64,000 bases of DNA from Aliarcobacter cibarius (GCF_013372265.1 NZ_CP054051.1:62001-126000), one strand, 5' to 3'; numbered from the stretch's first letter, positions 1 through 9,835 are shown. The notes: generated by a model not told the origin, from the sequence alone. Made by a program: numbers and translations.

Positions 1-225
1 TTTTTGTATCTCATCAAGACAAATAGGAAACTCGATATTTTTAAGAAAACCTTTTGGATTTTCTTTTGCATAAAGTCGAAGTTCTCCATCATCAAATGTA
101 AGATAATTTTCAAAATTTTCAAGTGCAAGAGTTGATTTACCAACTTGTCTAGCACCATTTAAAAGTACAACAGGAAATGTATCTAGTGCTATTTTGAGTA
201 TTGATTCTAGTGTTCTTTTTTTCAT
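1..225 (-). CDS. AAA ATPase (AAA_14/DUF4143 type), N-terminal part
   Basis: The minus strand reads from an ATG at 225 down to the window edge, 75 codons, and continues outside. The protein starts MKKRTLESIL and has a Walker A motif GARQVGKST near residues 22-30. A Walker B-like run ICLDEIQ lies near residues 68-74. This is the N-terminal layout of AAA_14 ATPases that carry a C-terminal DUF4143 and often behave as accessory or defence-linked genes; the C-terminal part is not visible. An 8-bp inverted repeat lies just upstream (236-258). The family is a confident reading; the cellular role is unknown. Confidence 0.75.
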   Translation of the reverse strand, partial: MKKRTLESILKIALDTFPVVLLNGARQVGKSTLALENFENYLTFDDGELRLYAKENPKGFLKNIEFPICLDEIQK

Positions 226-235
226 TTTATCTCTT

Positions 236-258
236 TAATGGTATATTTTTTACCATTA
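236..258. promoter_or_regulatory. Inverted repeat upstream of the ATPase gene, possible operator
   Basis: TAATGGTA (236-243) and TACCATTA (251-258) are exact reverse complements separated by 7 nt. They sit 11-33 bp upstream of the ATPase start, where a repressor or autoregulator could bind. A hairpin in a transcript is the alternative. Only the symmetry is seen. Confidence 0.35.
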
Positions 259-299
259 TACTATATAAATTTATAATAAAAACTTGAGTAATAGTTAAA

Positions 300-744
300 C
301 CCGGATTATGCAATAGTAGAATTTCAATTTAATCAAACATACAATAAAATCTAAGTTCAAACATTATTTCAAAGGATCACCAAATGGGTGAACTAAAAAT
401 AGAATATTCAGATAAAAAGTTACATTATGATGGCATATAACATTATGGCACTATTCAAACACGAAGTGCTCAATTCAAATATGATGCTTTCTACCTTAAG
501 ATCCTACTGCTTTGCATTAGGATCTTGGATTACAGAACATGCTAATATAAAGACACTAAAAATATCACTTCCTCAAAAAAGACGAGCTTGGATGGATGGT
601 TTGTTTGAAAATGTGAAACAATCACAACTGCCATTCAAATATACCTGACAATTTTGAACTAAATTACACTCAAAGAAGCTAAAAAATTACAATCTATAGT
701 TGTAAAATAATCAGCTATGCACTTTTTCTATTGCATAATCCGGG
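300..744 (+). mobile_element. IS1380-family deletion derivative (MITE-like), 445 bp with target duplication
   Basis: The ends are 17-bp inverted repeats, CCCGGATTATGCAATAG at 300-316 and its exact complement at 728-744. Both sides are flanked by the 5-bp duplication TTAAA (295-299 and 745-749). Inside are only the first codons and the last ~70 codons of the IS1380 transposase found intact at 9919-11208. About 1 kb of the middle is missing, joined at AAAAGTTACA/TTATGATGG near 424. Sequence divergence from the intact copy suggests an older insertion. With both ends intact it could still be moved in trans. Confidence 0.85.
384..648 (+). pseudogene. IS1380 transposase remnant (N- and C-terminal ends fused out of frame)
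   Basis: The ATG at 384 encodes MGELKIEYSDKK as in the intact IS1380 transposase. It then crosses the internal deletion out of frame and stops. The downstream open frame (427-648) matches the C-terminal 73 residues of the intact transposase (MMAYNIMALFKHEV... to ...QLPFKYT). All DDE catalytic residues are lost, so the product is inactive. Confidence 0.8.
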
Positions 745-896
745 TTAAAATTATAATGATTAGAAAAATATAATATTAGTTCACATGATTTAAATTTACT
801 TCACTAAAAGATAAATTTGAAAAAAAACAAAATAGTAGAATTTCTAAAATTAGTGAAATATTAAATCGTAAGAGATCTGAATAAAAGAATCTTTAT

Positions 897-1021
897 CCCG
901 CATTATGCAATAGCTAAATAAGAATCTAAAATAAAGTACCATAAAATAACACTTCATAAGCATTCATAAGGAACACCAAATGGGTGAATTAAAAATTGAG
1001 TATTCTGATAAAAAAGTTACA
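897..1021 (+). mobile_element. Truncated IS1380 left end
   Basis: Starting at CCCGCATTATGCAATAG (897), these ~125 bp appear identical to the left end and first 12 codons of the intact copy at 9836. They stop abruptly at ...AAAAAGTTACA, where sequence of a truncated IS1634-type transposase gene on the other strand begins. It is preceded by TTTAT, the same pentamer that flanks the intact copy. No right end is present. The identity to the intact copy points to a recent origin. Confidence 0.75.
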
Positions 1022-2218
1022 ATTTGGACAAAGAGTTGTATTTGTTACATATCCTTTGATACCATCCCAAAGTCCATCTTGTTCAAATTTTTCATAATTT
1101 ATTACAACTTCAATTTCATTTTTTAAGTGAAGGTATTTATTATATCCTCTACTATTGATTTTATCTTTAGTAAGTTTCCCACTTTTAATAGTTTTTTCTA
1201 ATCTTTTTAAACCTTTCTCTCTATTATATTTATCTTTTTTTGCTCTTTTTTGAGTATATGATAAAATTAAAGTGAGATCATCCTTTTTGACAGATGCTAA
1301 ATTATTTTCATCATTAAGATTTAGAGAAAGTATCTCTTTTTTTGTAATATGATTTTCATTTTTTATTCTTGCACCCAGAATAAATTCATAGTTATTTATT
1401 TTCAGTTCTTCAATATTCTGTTTTGATAATAATCCTGAATCTGCAATTACAATTGGTTTTTGTAAATTAAACTTTTGTTCAAACTTTTCTAGTATTGGAA
1501 TTAGTGTATTACCTTCATAGCTATTTCCTTCATAAATATCATAGCCTATTGGGTATCCATATTCACCTACTAGAAGTCCAAGCATTATTTGTGGACTTTG
1601 AAATTTCCCATCTTTACTGAATCCAATCTTTCTTAAATCATCTTCATCCTCATTCTCAAAGTAGAGTATTGTTACATCATAAAATAAAACAGTTATCTCT
1701 CCAACTATTTTTTTTGTATGTAAAAAAGCAACTTGTTCTATTTCATCTTTGTATTTATTATGAAACTTATCCATAAACCTATAAATCTTCATAATATCAA
1801 TATCTATATTTCTATATCTTTTTAGGTATTCAATAACTTTTAATTTACTACCAGGGTTTATAAGTCTTGTGATTACTAAATGTTTTAATATTTCATCTTT
1901 TGTTATTTTACTAAATCCAATATAATCAAATATTTTCCCAATAAATAGTTCTGGTCCAATACATAAAACACTATTTGTTGAAAGATTTTTTACAAATGTA
2001 TCAAAAATATTCTCACTATTCTCGCTTGGAAAAAGATCTAATATTGGTTGATTTGTTAGTTCCGGAATTAATTTTAAAGCTTCCTCATAGAATAATTCAA
2101 TCTCATTTTTATCTTTTGAAGAACCTACTGTTTTAATAAGTATATTTCTACGATTAACTTTTTCTAAGATTTGAATACTAACACTGCCGCTTGAATTTCT
2201 TTTTTTACGTATAAACAT
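989..2218 (-). pseudogene. IS1634-family transposase, C-terminally truncated
   Basis: The reading frame starts at the ATG at 2218 and encodes about 400 residues of an IS1634-type DDE transposase. It contains FYDVTILYFENEDEDDLRK followed by GFSKDGK near residues 180-205, and ADSGLLS near residue 260. Full members, such as the one at 4054-5664, are about 530-560 residues, so the C-terminus is missing. The last ~10 codons (989-1021) are antisense to the IS1380 fragment, which marks the break. A TATAAT box lies just upstream. The protein is distinct from the intact IS1634 nearby, so it is a different element. Likely inactive. Confidence 0.75.
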
Positions 2219-2410
2219 ATAAAATTATATCGTGGGTCACCCAACTTTAAAATTAGAAACCCATATATATGAGCTTTTAAGAGTGTTTTTTTCATGATTT
2301 TAAAAAAGTGATGAAGTCAGGAAAAGTCATCTTCATAATTAATAAAATTTATAGAACTCTTCTTATAGCCTCCATTCCCGCTAACACATAACTATAATCT
2401 TCTAAATTAA

Positions 2411-3956
2411 TTAGTCACCCCTGAAAAACTCTATAAAGTACTTTATTTAGGCACATTGTAAGCATTTTTTTGTTAATGTATCTATATAAATATTAACAAA
2501 AACTTTATGTTTTTGGTCGAAATGGATGAGAGAAATGCTTTCTAAGTCTTCTAAAACAAATCAACAAAATTTATTTTATAGTTCTTTTTCAGATATGCTT
2601 GATATGAATGATCCTTTGATTGCATTATCAAATGCAATCGATTGGAAAATATTTGAAAATGAGTTTTCTCAATTTTATTCTAAAGATGGATCTCCTGCTA
2701 AACCAATAAGGTTAATGGTAGGTTTATTGATACTCAAACAATTAGAAAATCTATCAGATGAATCTATTGTGATTCAATGGAAACGAAATCCATATTATCA
2801 ATATTTCTGTGGATATAATGAAATGCAAGTATGTGAACCATGTCATAGTACTCAACTTGTTAAATTTAGACAAAGAATTGGTAAAGAAGGTATGGAATTA
2901 ATTTTTAAAGTTAGTGTACAACTTCATGGAAGTAAAGCTGAAGAGAAACAAGTTCTTATTGATACAACAGTACAAGAGAAAAATATCACTTACCCAACAG
3001 ATGGAAAATTAGCAATAAAAATGATTCATCATCTTCATAAGATTGTTAAAAAAGAACAATTAAATTTACGAAGAACTTTTGTAAAAGAGATAAAAGAACA
3101 TAGAATTAATCTTCGTTTCTTTAAACACCCAAAGAAGATAAAAAAAGCAAAATCATCTATTAAAAGATTAAGAACTATTGTGGGAATACTCATAAGAGAT
3201 ATTAGTAGAAATTTAACACAAGATAAACTATCAAATTACACTAATACTTTTGAACTATTTGATAAAGTTAGAAACCAACAAATCAAAGATAGTAATAAAG
3301 TTTTATCTTTGCATGAATCTCATGTTTATGCAATTACAAAAGGTAAAGATCATAAGAAGTATGAATATGGAACAAAAGCGTCAATTGTTGCAACAAAAGA
3401 TTCAGGAGTAATTGTAGGCGTAGTATCTCATAATAAAAATGAACATGACTCAAAAACTCTAGAAGCAGCTTTAATATCAGCTAATAAAACAAGAACTACA
3501 CCAATCAAAGAAGCTATTTGTGATAGAGGATATAGAGGAATAAAAGAAGTACTTGGAACAATAATATCAATACCAGGAACTCCACTTAAAAAAGATATAG
3601 AATATCAAAAGCAAAGTAAACGTGAGAAATTCAAACGAAGAGCTGCAATAGAACCAATTATTGGACATTTAAAATCAGATTTTAGATTAGCAAGGAATTA
3701 TCTTAAAGGTTTTATTGGTGATCAAATAAATTTACTTCTAGCAGCAACAGCTTGGAATCTAAAAAAGTGGATGAATATCTACTTTTTTGCAATTATTTAT
3801 GGTGAAATGAAATTGCTACTAGAATCAATAAATCAAATCAAATTGTATTATCAAATATTTTTACAACTGATTGTGATAAAACTAATATTTATTCATCCCT
3901 GAGACTAAAAAATTAGTAGAAAATAAAATAATTTAGGCTTTTTCAGGGCTGACTAA
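2411..3956 (+). mobile_element. IS5-family element, 1546 bp, with TTAA target duplication
   Basis: Terminal inverted repeats TTAGTCACCCCTGAAAAA (2411-2428) and the complement of TTAGTCAGCCCTGAAAAA (3939-3956) differ at one base. TTAA is present on both flanks (2407-2410 and 3957-3960), matching the YTAR 4-bp duplication known for IS5. It sits inside the left leader of the IS1634 element. A related, diverged copy lies at 45625-47174. Confidence 0.85.
2526..3902 (+). CDS. IS5-family transposase
   Basis: A 458-residue transposase that cuts and joins the ends of its own IS5-type element. The N-terminus (SDMLDMNDPLIALSNAIDW, then PAKPIRLMVGLLILKQLENL) is the usual IS5/IS1182 N-terminal domain. 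The DDE core is visible as LIDTTVQEKN, then ICDRGYRG (second Asp), and an RRAAIEPIIGHLKSD region holding the Glu. The frame is intact and the inverted repeats are nearly perfect, so the element is probably active. Starts at 2526 or at the in-frame ATG at 2535 are both possible. The start region contains GGTCGAAATG, also present upstream of the second copy. The last ~30 residues are hydrophobic and may not be part of the fold. Confidence 0.85.
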   Translation: MREMLSKSSKTNQQNLFYSSFSDMLDMNDPLIALSNAIDWKIFENEFSQFYSKDGSPAKPIRLMVGLLILKQLENLSDESIVIQWKRNPYYQYFCGYNEMQVCEPCHSTQLVKFRQRIGKEGMELIFKVSVQLHGSKAEEKQVLIDTTVQEKNITYPTDGKLAIKMIHHLHKIVKKEQLNLRRTFVKEIKEHRINLRFFKHPKKIKKAKSSIKRLRTIVGILIRDISRNLTQDKLSNYTNTFELFDKVRNQQIKDSNKVLSLHESHVYAITKGKDHKKYEYGTKASIVATKDSGVIVGVVSHNKNEHDSKTLEAALISANKTRTTPIKEAICDRGYRGIKEVLGTIISIPGTPLKKDIEYQKQSKREKFKRRAAIEPIIGHLKSDFRLARNYLKGFIGDQINLLLAATAWNLKKWMNIYFFAIIYGEMKLLLESINQIKLYYQIFLQLIVIKLIFIHP

Positions 3957-4053
3957 TTAATAAACTACTATTTTACGCACTTTTATTCAAAATTGTCTTG
4001 TTTTTATTATCGTTATGTGTTATAATACACGTAACGATATTTAAAGGAGTCAA

Positions 4054-5664
4054 GTGGCTGCTATTGTATATCAAACTGATAAGCGTTCTGGAATCACATA
4101 TGCTTATAAGTCAATATCTTTTTGGGATAAAGATAAAAAGCAATCTAGAAGTAAAAGAACATTAATTGGTAGAGTTGATAATGATACACAACAAATAGTT
4201 CCTACTGATGGAAGATGTAGAAAAGATAAACAAGAAAAAGTTCTTTTAAAAACAGGACCTGTTGTAGCAGAGATTTCTTCAAGAACTTTTTATGGTGCTA
4301 CATATTTATTTGATAAAATAGGTGAAAAGCTTGGTATTACAAATGATTTAAAAAATTCTTTTCCAGATAGTTATAAAAAAATACTATCTCTTGTATATTA
4401 TCTTATACTTGAAAAAGATTCTCCTTCATTTAGATTTGAGAAGTGGAGTGCTTTACATAAACATCCATATGCAAAGAGTATATCTTCGCAAAGAAGTAGT
4501 GAATTATTTGCTTCAATTAAAGATGATGCAAAAAATAGATTTTTTACTCTTCAAGCTAAACGTAAAGTAGATAAAGAGTTTTGGGTATATGATACAACAT
4601 CAATATCAAGTTACTCAAAAACTCTGTCTCAAGTTCAATATGGACATAATAAAGAGCATGATCCTTTGGCTCAAATAAATTTAGCTTTAGTGTTTGGAGA
4701 ATCATCAATGCTTCCATTTTACTATCGTAAACTACCAGGTAATATACCAGATTCAAAAACTGTTAAACATCTACTAAAAGAACTAGATAATCTAGGATTC
4801 TCAAAAGTTAAACTTGTAATGGATAGAGGATTTTATAGTCAAGAAAATATTAATGCTTTATTTAAAGCACATCTAAAATTTTTACTTTCTGCATCTTTAA
4901 ATCTTAGCTTTATAAGAAATAACCTAGATAAAGTATTTAATAGTGTTAGATCATTTGAAAACTATAATGATAAATATGAACTTTATACAACAACTTTACA
5001 AACTACATGGGAATATAGTGAATCAAGAGTTTATAAACAAGATATAGCAAAAAGTAGTAAAAGAGTCTATATTCATTACTATTTTAATATTGAAAAAGCA
5101 GCAGAAGATGAAAAAACATTTGATAAAAAATTAATGATACTTAAAAATGAAATAGAGTCAAATAATCGTATCAAAGAGAATGAAAATCTTTATGCAAAAT
5201 ATTTTATAATTAACTCTACTTTAAAAAAAGGAATAAAAGTAACTCTTAAAAGTGAAGAAGTAGCTAAAGCTAAACGAAACTATGGATACTTTGCTCTTAT
5301 AACAAATGAAAATATGGATTCAATTACTGCGCTTGAAACATATAGAAATAAAGATGTTGTTGAAAAAGCTTTCGGTAATTTAAAAGAGAGATTAAATATG
5401 CGTCGTCTTCTTGTATCTTCAGAACAATCTCTTGATGGAAAACTATTTGTACAATTTATAGCTCTAATTTATCTTTCATATATCAAAAAACAGATGCAAC
5501 AAAATAATTTGTTTAAAAATTATACTCTAGAATCACTATTAGATAAACTAGATCTTATTGAATGCTTTGAATATCCAGGTAAAACTTTACAAGTAGGAGA
5601 AATTCTTCAAAAACAAAAAGATATTTATAGATTCATGGGAGTAGAACCTCCATCATCGTTATGA
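4054..5664 (+). CDS. IS1634-family transposase
   Basis: A 536-residue DDE transposase starting at GTG (4054) behind AAAGGAG, 4 nt away. The core shows VYDTTSISSYS (first Asp, near residue 178), LVMDRGFYSQEN near residue 270 (second Asp), and VVEKAFGNLKERL near residue 455 (Glu). This is the order expected for the IS1634 branch of the IS4 superfamily. The frame is complete. An IS5 has landed 98 bp upstream, between the left terminal repeat and this gene, so the native promoter is probably displaced and mobility may be impaired. It differs clearly from the truncated IS1634 transposase at 989-2218. Confidence 0.85.
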   Translation: MAAIVYQTDKRSGITYAYKSISFWDKDKKQSRSKRTLIGRVDNDTQQIVPTDGRCRKDKQEKVLLKTGPVVAEISSRTFYGATYLFDKIGEKLGITNDLKNSFPDSYKKILSLVYYLILEKDSPSFRFEKWSALHKHPYAKSISSQRSSELFASIKDDAKNRFFTLQAKRKVDKEFWVYDTTSISSYSKTLSQVQYGHNKEHDPLAQINLALVFGESSMLPFYYRKLPGNIPDSKTVKHLLKELDNLGFSKVKLVMDRGFYSQENINALFKAHLKFLLSASLNLSFIRNNLDKVFNSVRSFENYNDKYELYTTTLQTTWEYSESRVYKQDIAKSSKRVYIHYYFNIEKAAEDEKTFDKKLMILKNEIESNNRIKENENLYAKYFIINSTLKKGIKVTLKSEEVAKAKRNYGYFALITNENMDSITALETYRNKDVVEKAFGNLKERLNMRRLLVSSEQSLDGKLFVQFIALIYLSYIKKQMQQNNLFKNYTLESLLDKLDLIECFEYPGKTLQVGEILQKQKDIYRFMGVEPPSSL

Positions 5665-5711
5665 GTTAACGGGAATGTAGGTTATAGCTATTTTTTTGTA
5701 TAAACAGATCA

Positions 5712-5841
5712 GAATTTGTGTCAAGTGTATTTACAACTCTAATTAATCTATTGGGAAAGAACTAGTATGAGAAATTGGAGTGAGATTTATCCTCAACTTT
5801 GTATATTTTTCAGTGAAATTATGGAAAAATACATAAAGTAA
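5712..5841 (+). pseudogene. IS256-family transposase, C-terminal scrap
   Basis: From 5767 the frame reads MRNWSEIYPQLCIFFSEIM and ends EKYIK-stop at 5841. This resembles the C-terminus of IS256/mutator transposases, where a motif like P-IRNW...L..F.I.FE.R lies near the end. The stretch just before is frame-broken. It is followed by TTTACACAGTTTAATTTAC, like an IS256 right end. An N-terminal scrap of the same family lies at 38678-38900. Assigned from motif memory only. Confidence 0.4.
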
Positions 5842-5870
5842 GAAAAACAGCTAGAGGTGGTTTACACAGT

Positions 5871-7760
5871 TTAATTTACAGTCCCCAATGGTAGAGTAAT
5901 AGTAAATATAGCACAATCTCCAATATTTTTAACTTCTATAGTACCATAAAGTTTATCATTTACTAACATTTTAGCAATAGCTAATCCAAAACCTGAACTC
6001 TTTTCTTTTCCTTTTTTTGAAGATGTAAAATAATCAAAAACAGATTCAATAGGATTTATTTTTATTCCTCCAGCATTATCTTTATAATTAATAATTATTT
6101 TTGTATTAATTATTTTAGCATCAATTTCTATTCTATTTTCTTCTCTGTCAGAAAATTCTTCTAATGAATTATTAATTAGAATTAAAAAAATATTTGACAA
6201 GATGTGTTCAAAGCTATTTATTTTAAAGTTATCTTCTATGTCTAAAATTATTTTTACTTTTTTTAAAATTATTTTCGAATTTAAAATATTAATAATATCC
6301 AAAATTAGATTTTTTAATATAAAATCTTCTTTTTCATTTTTAGTTTCATAAAAATTTGAAAATTCATCTATAGATTTTTTCATTAAATCTATAGATTTTT
6401 TCATAAAAGGTAATTGTTTTTCAAAAGTTAAAATTAATCTATCTGAATCGTGGTTATAAATTGTTTCAAGTAAAGTTATGGATGTACCTATACTTGTAAG
6501 TGGAGATTTCCATTGATGAGAAATTTGACCAATAGCTTGACCAATAGAATTAAATCTAGATTGTTCCAATAAAATCATTTTTGCTTTTATTAGTTCTTCT
6601 TGTTCATGTTTATTTTTTAGATAAAGAATAACAACAAGAACTAAAAGATCTATAATATATGCAAATGGAATAAGAAATTTAATTATATCTTCATAAAGTA
6701 TTAAATTAAATAATCCAAGAGTATTTATAAATACTACTAGGAAAAAAATACTTTTTCCTAAGATATAGTAAATAGCTTCAGATTCTTTTTTTATTAGAGT
6801 GAAAATTGCGAAGATGAATAAATAAAAAGTAGAAGATATAAACAAAACTGTAAGAAGCCATGCGTATTTAAAATATTTTTCATTAAAAAATTGAGCATAA
6901 GTTAGTAATAATATACAAATAATATATAATAAAATTAGAAAAATTGATATACAAGATGATTTTTTATATTTTTTTCTTTGTTCAAAAAAAGTATAGGTAA
7001 ATAATAATAAAAATATACCACCAAAAGAAGAACTATTCCATGTTATAAATGTAATAAGTTCTAAATTTAAGTTTATATTTAAAAAATATAATATTCCATG
7101 AAAACCATATTGATATAAAAATAAAGAAAAACCAGTAGCAAATACTATAAGATATGATTTATTTTTATATAAGAAAAAACTTAAAATATTATAAAAAGAA
7201 AAAATAAGGATTAAACTACCAAAAAGACCTGCAAAATATATTTTTTTAATTTCATTTGAAGAAAAATCGTAAATATTTGATATTCTCCAACCAAGGTTAT
7301 AAATATAAAAATTTTCTATTTTTGATATTATTATAATAGATTCACTAGGGTTTATTGTTAAATTAAAGCTAGAATAAGTACTTAGATTATTTCTTAACTC
7401 TTGAGGTCTTAAATCTCCTAAATAAAGGATTTCTGATAATTTGTTATTTCTTAATATATATACATCAATTTTATTCATTCCAGCTAAAGGATTATATAAA
7501 GTTATTTCTTTAGTAATATTAGAACTATTTATTAGAGTAGTTTTCGTCCAGAATGGTCCTATTGCTGGACCAATATGCGTAATTTTTAAAAGATTTAAAT
7601 TATCTTTATTTAATATATCTTCATAGGTATATTGATTATTTTCATCATTTATATACTCTATATTATCTAGATTTTCTATTTCATTCAAATTTGAAACATC
7701 AAAAGCTTTTGAAAAAAGAGAGGAATATAATATAAATAGCATAATAAATATTTTTAACAT
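5871..7760 (-). CDS. Sensor histidine kinase with 7TM-DISM sensor
   Basis: 629 residues. A signal peptide (1-17) is followed by a periplasmic DISM-type domain (about 40-170) and seven or eight hydrophobic segments (about 175-380). The kinase part has the phosphoacceptor His415 in GQISHQWKSPL, an N-box ILINNSLEEFSD, a DNAGG motif and GFGLAIAKML at the end. It should phosphorylate itself and then the partner regulator; the ligand is unknown, and DISM domains often bind carbohydrate-like ligands. Its ATG overlaps the stop of the regulator gene (TAATG), so the pair is translationally coupled. It lies divergent from the giant-protein export operon, which it probably controls (inference). The H-box has KSPL instead of the more common RQPL. 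Confidence 0.85.
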   Translation of the reverse strand: MLKIFIMLFILYSSLFSKAFDVSNLNEIENLDNIEYINDENNQYTYEDILNKDNLNLLKITHIGPAIGPFWTKTTLINSSNITKEITLYNPLAGMNKIDVYILRNNKLSEILYLGDLRPQELRNNLSTYSSFNLTINPSESIIIISKIENFYIYNLGWRISNIYDFSSNEIKKIYFAGLFGSLILIFSFYNILSFFLYKNKSYLIVFATGFSLFLYQYGFHGILYFLNINLNLELITFITWNSSSFGGIFLLLFTYTFFEQRKKYKKSSCISIFLILLYIICILLLTYAQFFNEKYFKYAWLLTVLFISSTFYLFIFAIFTLIKKESEAIYYILGKSIFFLVVFINTLGLFNLILYEDIIKFLIPFAYIIDLLVLVVILYLKNKHEQEELIKAKMILLEQSRFNSIGQAIGQISHQWKSPLTSIGTSITLLETIYNHDSDRLILTFEKQLPFMKKSIDLMKKSIDEFSNFYETKNEKEDFILKNLILDIINILNSKIILKKVKIILDIEDNFKINSFEHILSNIFLILINNSLEEFSDREENRIEIDAKIINTKIIINYKDNAGGIKINPIESVFDYFTSSKKGKEKSSGFGLAIAKMLVNDKLYGTIEVKNIGDCAIFTITLPLGTVN

Positions 7761-8458
7761 TAATGGCTTCTTTTTAGCTTATATCCAATACCTTTTATAT
7801 TTGATAAAATTTTTTTTGGTAGTTTTAATCTTAATCGGTGGATTATATTTTTTATAGCTTGTTCACTTTTATGATCTAAAGGAGATAAACTATATTCAAT
7901 AGTATTGATACTTACAATATTATCTAAATTGTTTATTAAAAGTTCTAGTATAATTATTTCACTTTTTGTAAGTTTTATATAAAGATTTTCTTTCTCATCA
8001 TATATCTCTTTCGTAAAAAAATTATATTTTTTATTTTTATCTAAATTAAAACTAAGTAAGTTTTCTCTTTTTAATTTCTCTATCATTTTTACAAGAGTAG
8101 ATAACAATTGTTTATACTCTATGGGTTTAATAATATAATCAGTTAATTCTAAGCTTATTGATTTAAGTAATTTTTCTTGATCTGCATAATTACTCATAAT
8201 AACTAAAGGTATTTTTCTATTTTTTTCTCTTATTTCTTTACACAATTCATAACCATTCATAGTAGGCATAACATAGTCTGTAATTATTAAATTAACAGAT
8301 TCTTCAGAGTAAATGGATAAAGCTTCTGAACCATTCTGGGCTACAAAAACATTTTTAAAAAAGATTGATAAAGTTTCTTTTATACTATTTCTTAATTCAT
8401 CATCATCTTCCACTAACAATAAAGTCAAACTTTTTAATAGATCAATATTATTTTCCAA
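7760..8458 (-). CDS. Response regulator, OmpR-type (receiver + winged helix)
   Basis: 232 residues. The receiver domain (1-125) has the acidic cluster VEDDDE (17-21), phosphoacceptor Asp61 in IITDYVMP and Lys111 in DYIIKP. The C-terminal winged helix (about 140-230) has TKSEIIILELLINN and the closing GIGYKLKRS typical of Trans_reg_C. I use the TTG at 8458: an AGGA lies 8 nt upstream and MENNIDLLKSL leads straight into the receiver. It is the first gene of a two-gene unit with the DISM kinase. With only a 188-bp gap to the tolC-led operon on the other strand, it is the obvious candidate regulator of that operon. Confidence 0.85.
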   Translation of the reverse strand: MENNIDLLKSLTLLLVEDDDELRNSIKETLSIFFKNVFVAQNGSEALSIYSEESVNLIITDYVMPTMNGYELCKEIREKNRKIPLVIMSNYADQEKLLKSISLELTDYIIKPIEYKQLLSTLVKMIEKLKRENLLSFNLDKNKKYNFFTKEIYDEKENLYIKLTKSEIIILELLINNLDNIVSINTIEYSLSPLDHKSEQAIKNIIHRLRLKLPKKILSNIKGIGYKLKRSH

Positions 8459-8611
8459 ATACAGTTCCTAGGTTATTTTTATTTATATAAAATTTAAAAA
8501 GAAATTTCCATAATTTGACAGATTATATAAAATAGTTAATTAAAAATAACATTTATAGAAATTTTATTTTATTAAATTTTGAAATTATTTTGGTACTTTT
8601 GTAGGATATAT

Positions 8612-8617
8612 TATAAT
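8612..8617 (+). promoter_or_regulatory. -10 box of the tolC/giant-protein operon (candidate)
   Basis: TATAAT at 8612-8617 lies 30 bp upstream of the ATG at 8647, which has a strong AGGTGGGAG ribosome site. No good -35 is seen at the right spacing, as expected for an activator-dependent promoter. The intergenic region (8459-8646) is very AT-rich and must also hold the promoter for the regulator gene. Confidence 0.45.
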
Positions 8618-8646
8618 AAATAGATTGAGCTATAGGTGGGAGTATA

Positions 8647-9835
8647 ATGATAAAAAAAGTTTCTAAGAATTTAGTTACTTCAGTAATAACATCTTTTATA
8701 ATAACAGGATGTTCAGTAAAACCAGAGATGATTTCAGAGGAAGAGATAAAACAAGATGTTGAAAAAAGCTTAAATGTTATAAGTAAAGTTGTACAACCAG
8801 TTGAACAACCAATATCTTTAGATGAAGCTATTCAAAGAGGTTTAAACCATAATCTGCAAAAAAGGGTAAAAATACTTGAAACAGCTTTAGCTCAACAACA
8901 ATTGGATTTAGTATATTATGATATGTTACCAAGTTTAACTGCAAGTGCTGGATTGTCAGAAAGAAATAATTATGCAGCAAGTGCTAGTACATCTTTTGTT
9001 AATGGAGAGCCACAACCATTGGGTTCAAATCCATCTTATTCTGTTTCTCAAGAAAAACAAAGAACTACAGCAGATTTAACATTTAGTTGGAATATCTTGG
9101 ACTTTGGTTTATCATATGTAAGAGCAGAGCAACAAGCAGATAAATTTTTAATTGCTAAAGAAAAACAAAGAAAAGTTGAACATAGTTTAACTCAAGAAAT
9201 AAGAAGAACTTATTTTGAAGCAGTTTCAGCTCAAGATTTATTAAAAAAAATTCAGCCTATGATGATTGAAGTTAAAAAGGCATTAGAAGATTCTAAAAAA
9301 ATGCAAGAGCAAAGAATTGCGAAAACGCCAATGGAATCATTATCTTATCAAAGAGAATTACTTGATATTTTAAGATCTCTTCATACTTTAGAAAATAGTT
9401 TAATATCTTCAAAAATAGAATTAGCTGAATTAATGGGATTAAAACCAGGAATAGAATTTGAGTTAGCTGATAAAGTTGAGAAAAATTATGAAATTCCAAA
9501 TATTGATATGAAGCTAGAAGATATGGAAAGATTAGCTTTAGAAAATAGACCAGAATTATCAGAGAGTAGGTATCAAGAAAGAATTTCAGAAAAAGAGATA
9601 ATAGCTGCAAAACTTAAAATGCTTCCAGGAATAAATTTAAGTACGTCTTTATCTTATGAGAATAGTGACTATTTACTAAATAATGATTGGTATTCTTATG
9701 GAGCAAATGTTTCTTGGAATCTTTTAAATGTTTTTAAAGCAAGTGAAATGAATAAGCTAGCTAAAACTCAAGTTGAAGTAGCAAAAGAGCAAAAACTAGC
9801 TCTTTCTATGGCTATATTATCACAAGTACATTTAT
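8647..9835 (+). pseudogene. TolC-family outer-membrane lipoprotein, 5' part (interrupted by IS1380)
   Basis: Encodes the first ~396 residues of a TolC-like outer-membrane channel. A lipoprotein signal ends in ITGC (Cys22). It is followed by typical TolC helical repeats (LDEAIQRGLNHNLQ, then LTQEIRRTYFEAVSAQDLL and later helices). Such proteins form the trimeric exit duct of type I and RND exporters. The gene is cut after ...LSQVHL by the IS1380 at 9836-11305. In the sequenced state, reading runs 6 codons into the IS and stops at 9852. Removing the IS and one TTTAT copy gives one continuous 598-residue frame with the segment at 11311-11918 (SQVHLSIVKFNQAKK). No other tolC lies in this operon; another lies at 60781. 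Confidence 0.85.

Larger units (their letters stand above)
2364..5686 (+). mobile_element. IS1634-family element interrupted by an IS5 insertion
   Basis: Imperfect ~29-bp terminal inverted repeats are seen. TATAGCCTCCATTCCCG at 2364-2380 reads on as CTAACACATAAC, and its near complement lies at 5658-5686 (GTTATGAGTTAAC then GGGAATGTAGGTTATA). The transposase gene is at 4054-5664. The 5' leader of this element is split at a TTAA by an IS5 (2411-3956). I found no convincing target duplication outside the repeats, so one boundary may be off by a few bases. Confidence 0.7.

Noticed and set aside
750-896. Coding-like tail (SLKDKFEKKQNSRISKISEI...) before the truncated IS1380
   Set aside because: Too short, no start, and composition alone does not separate it from AT-rich spacer.
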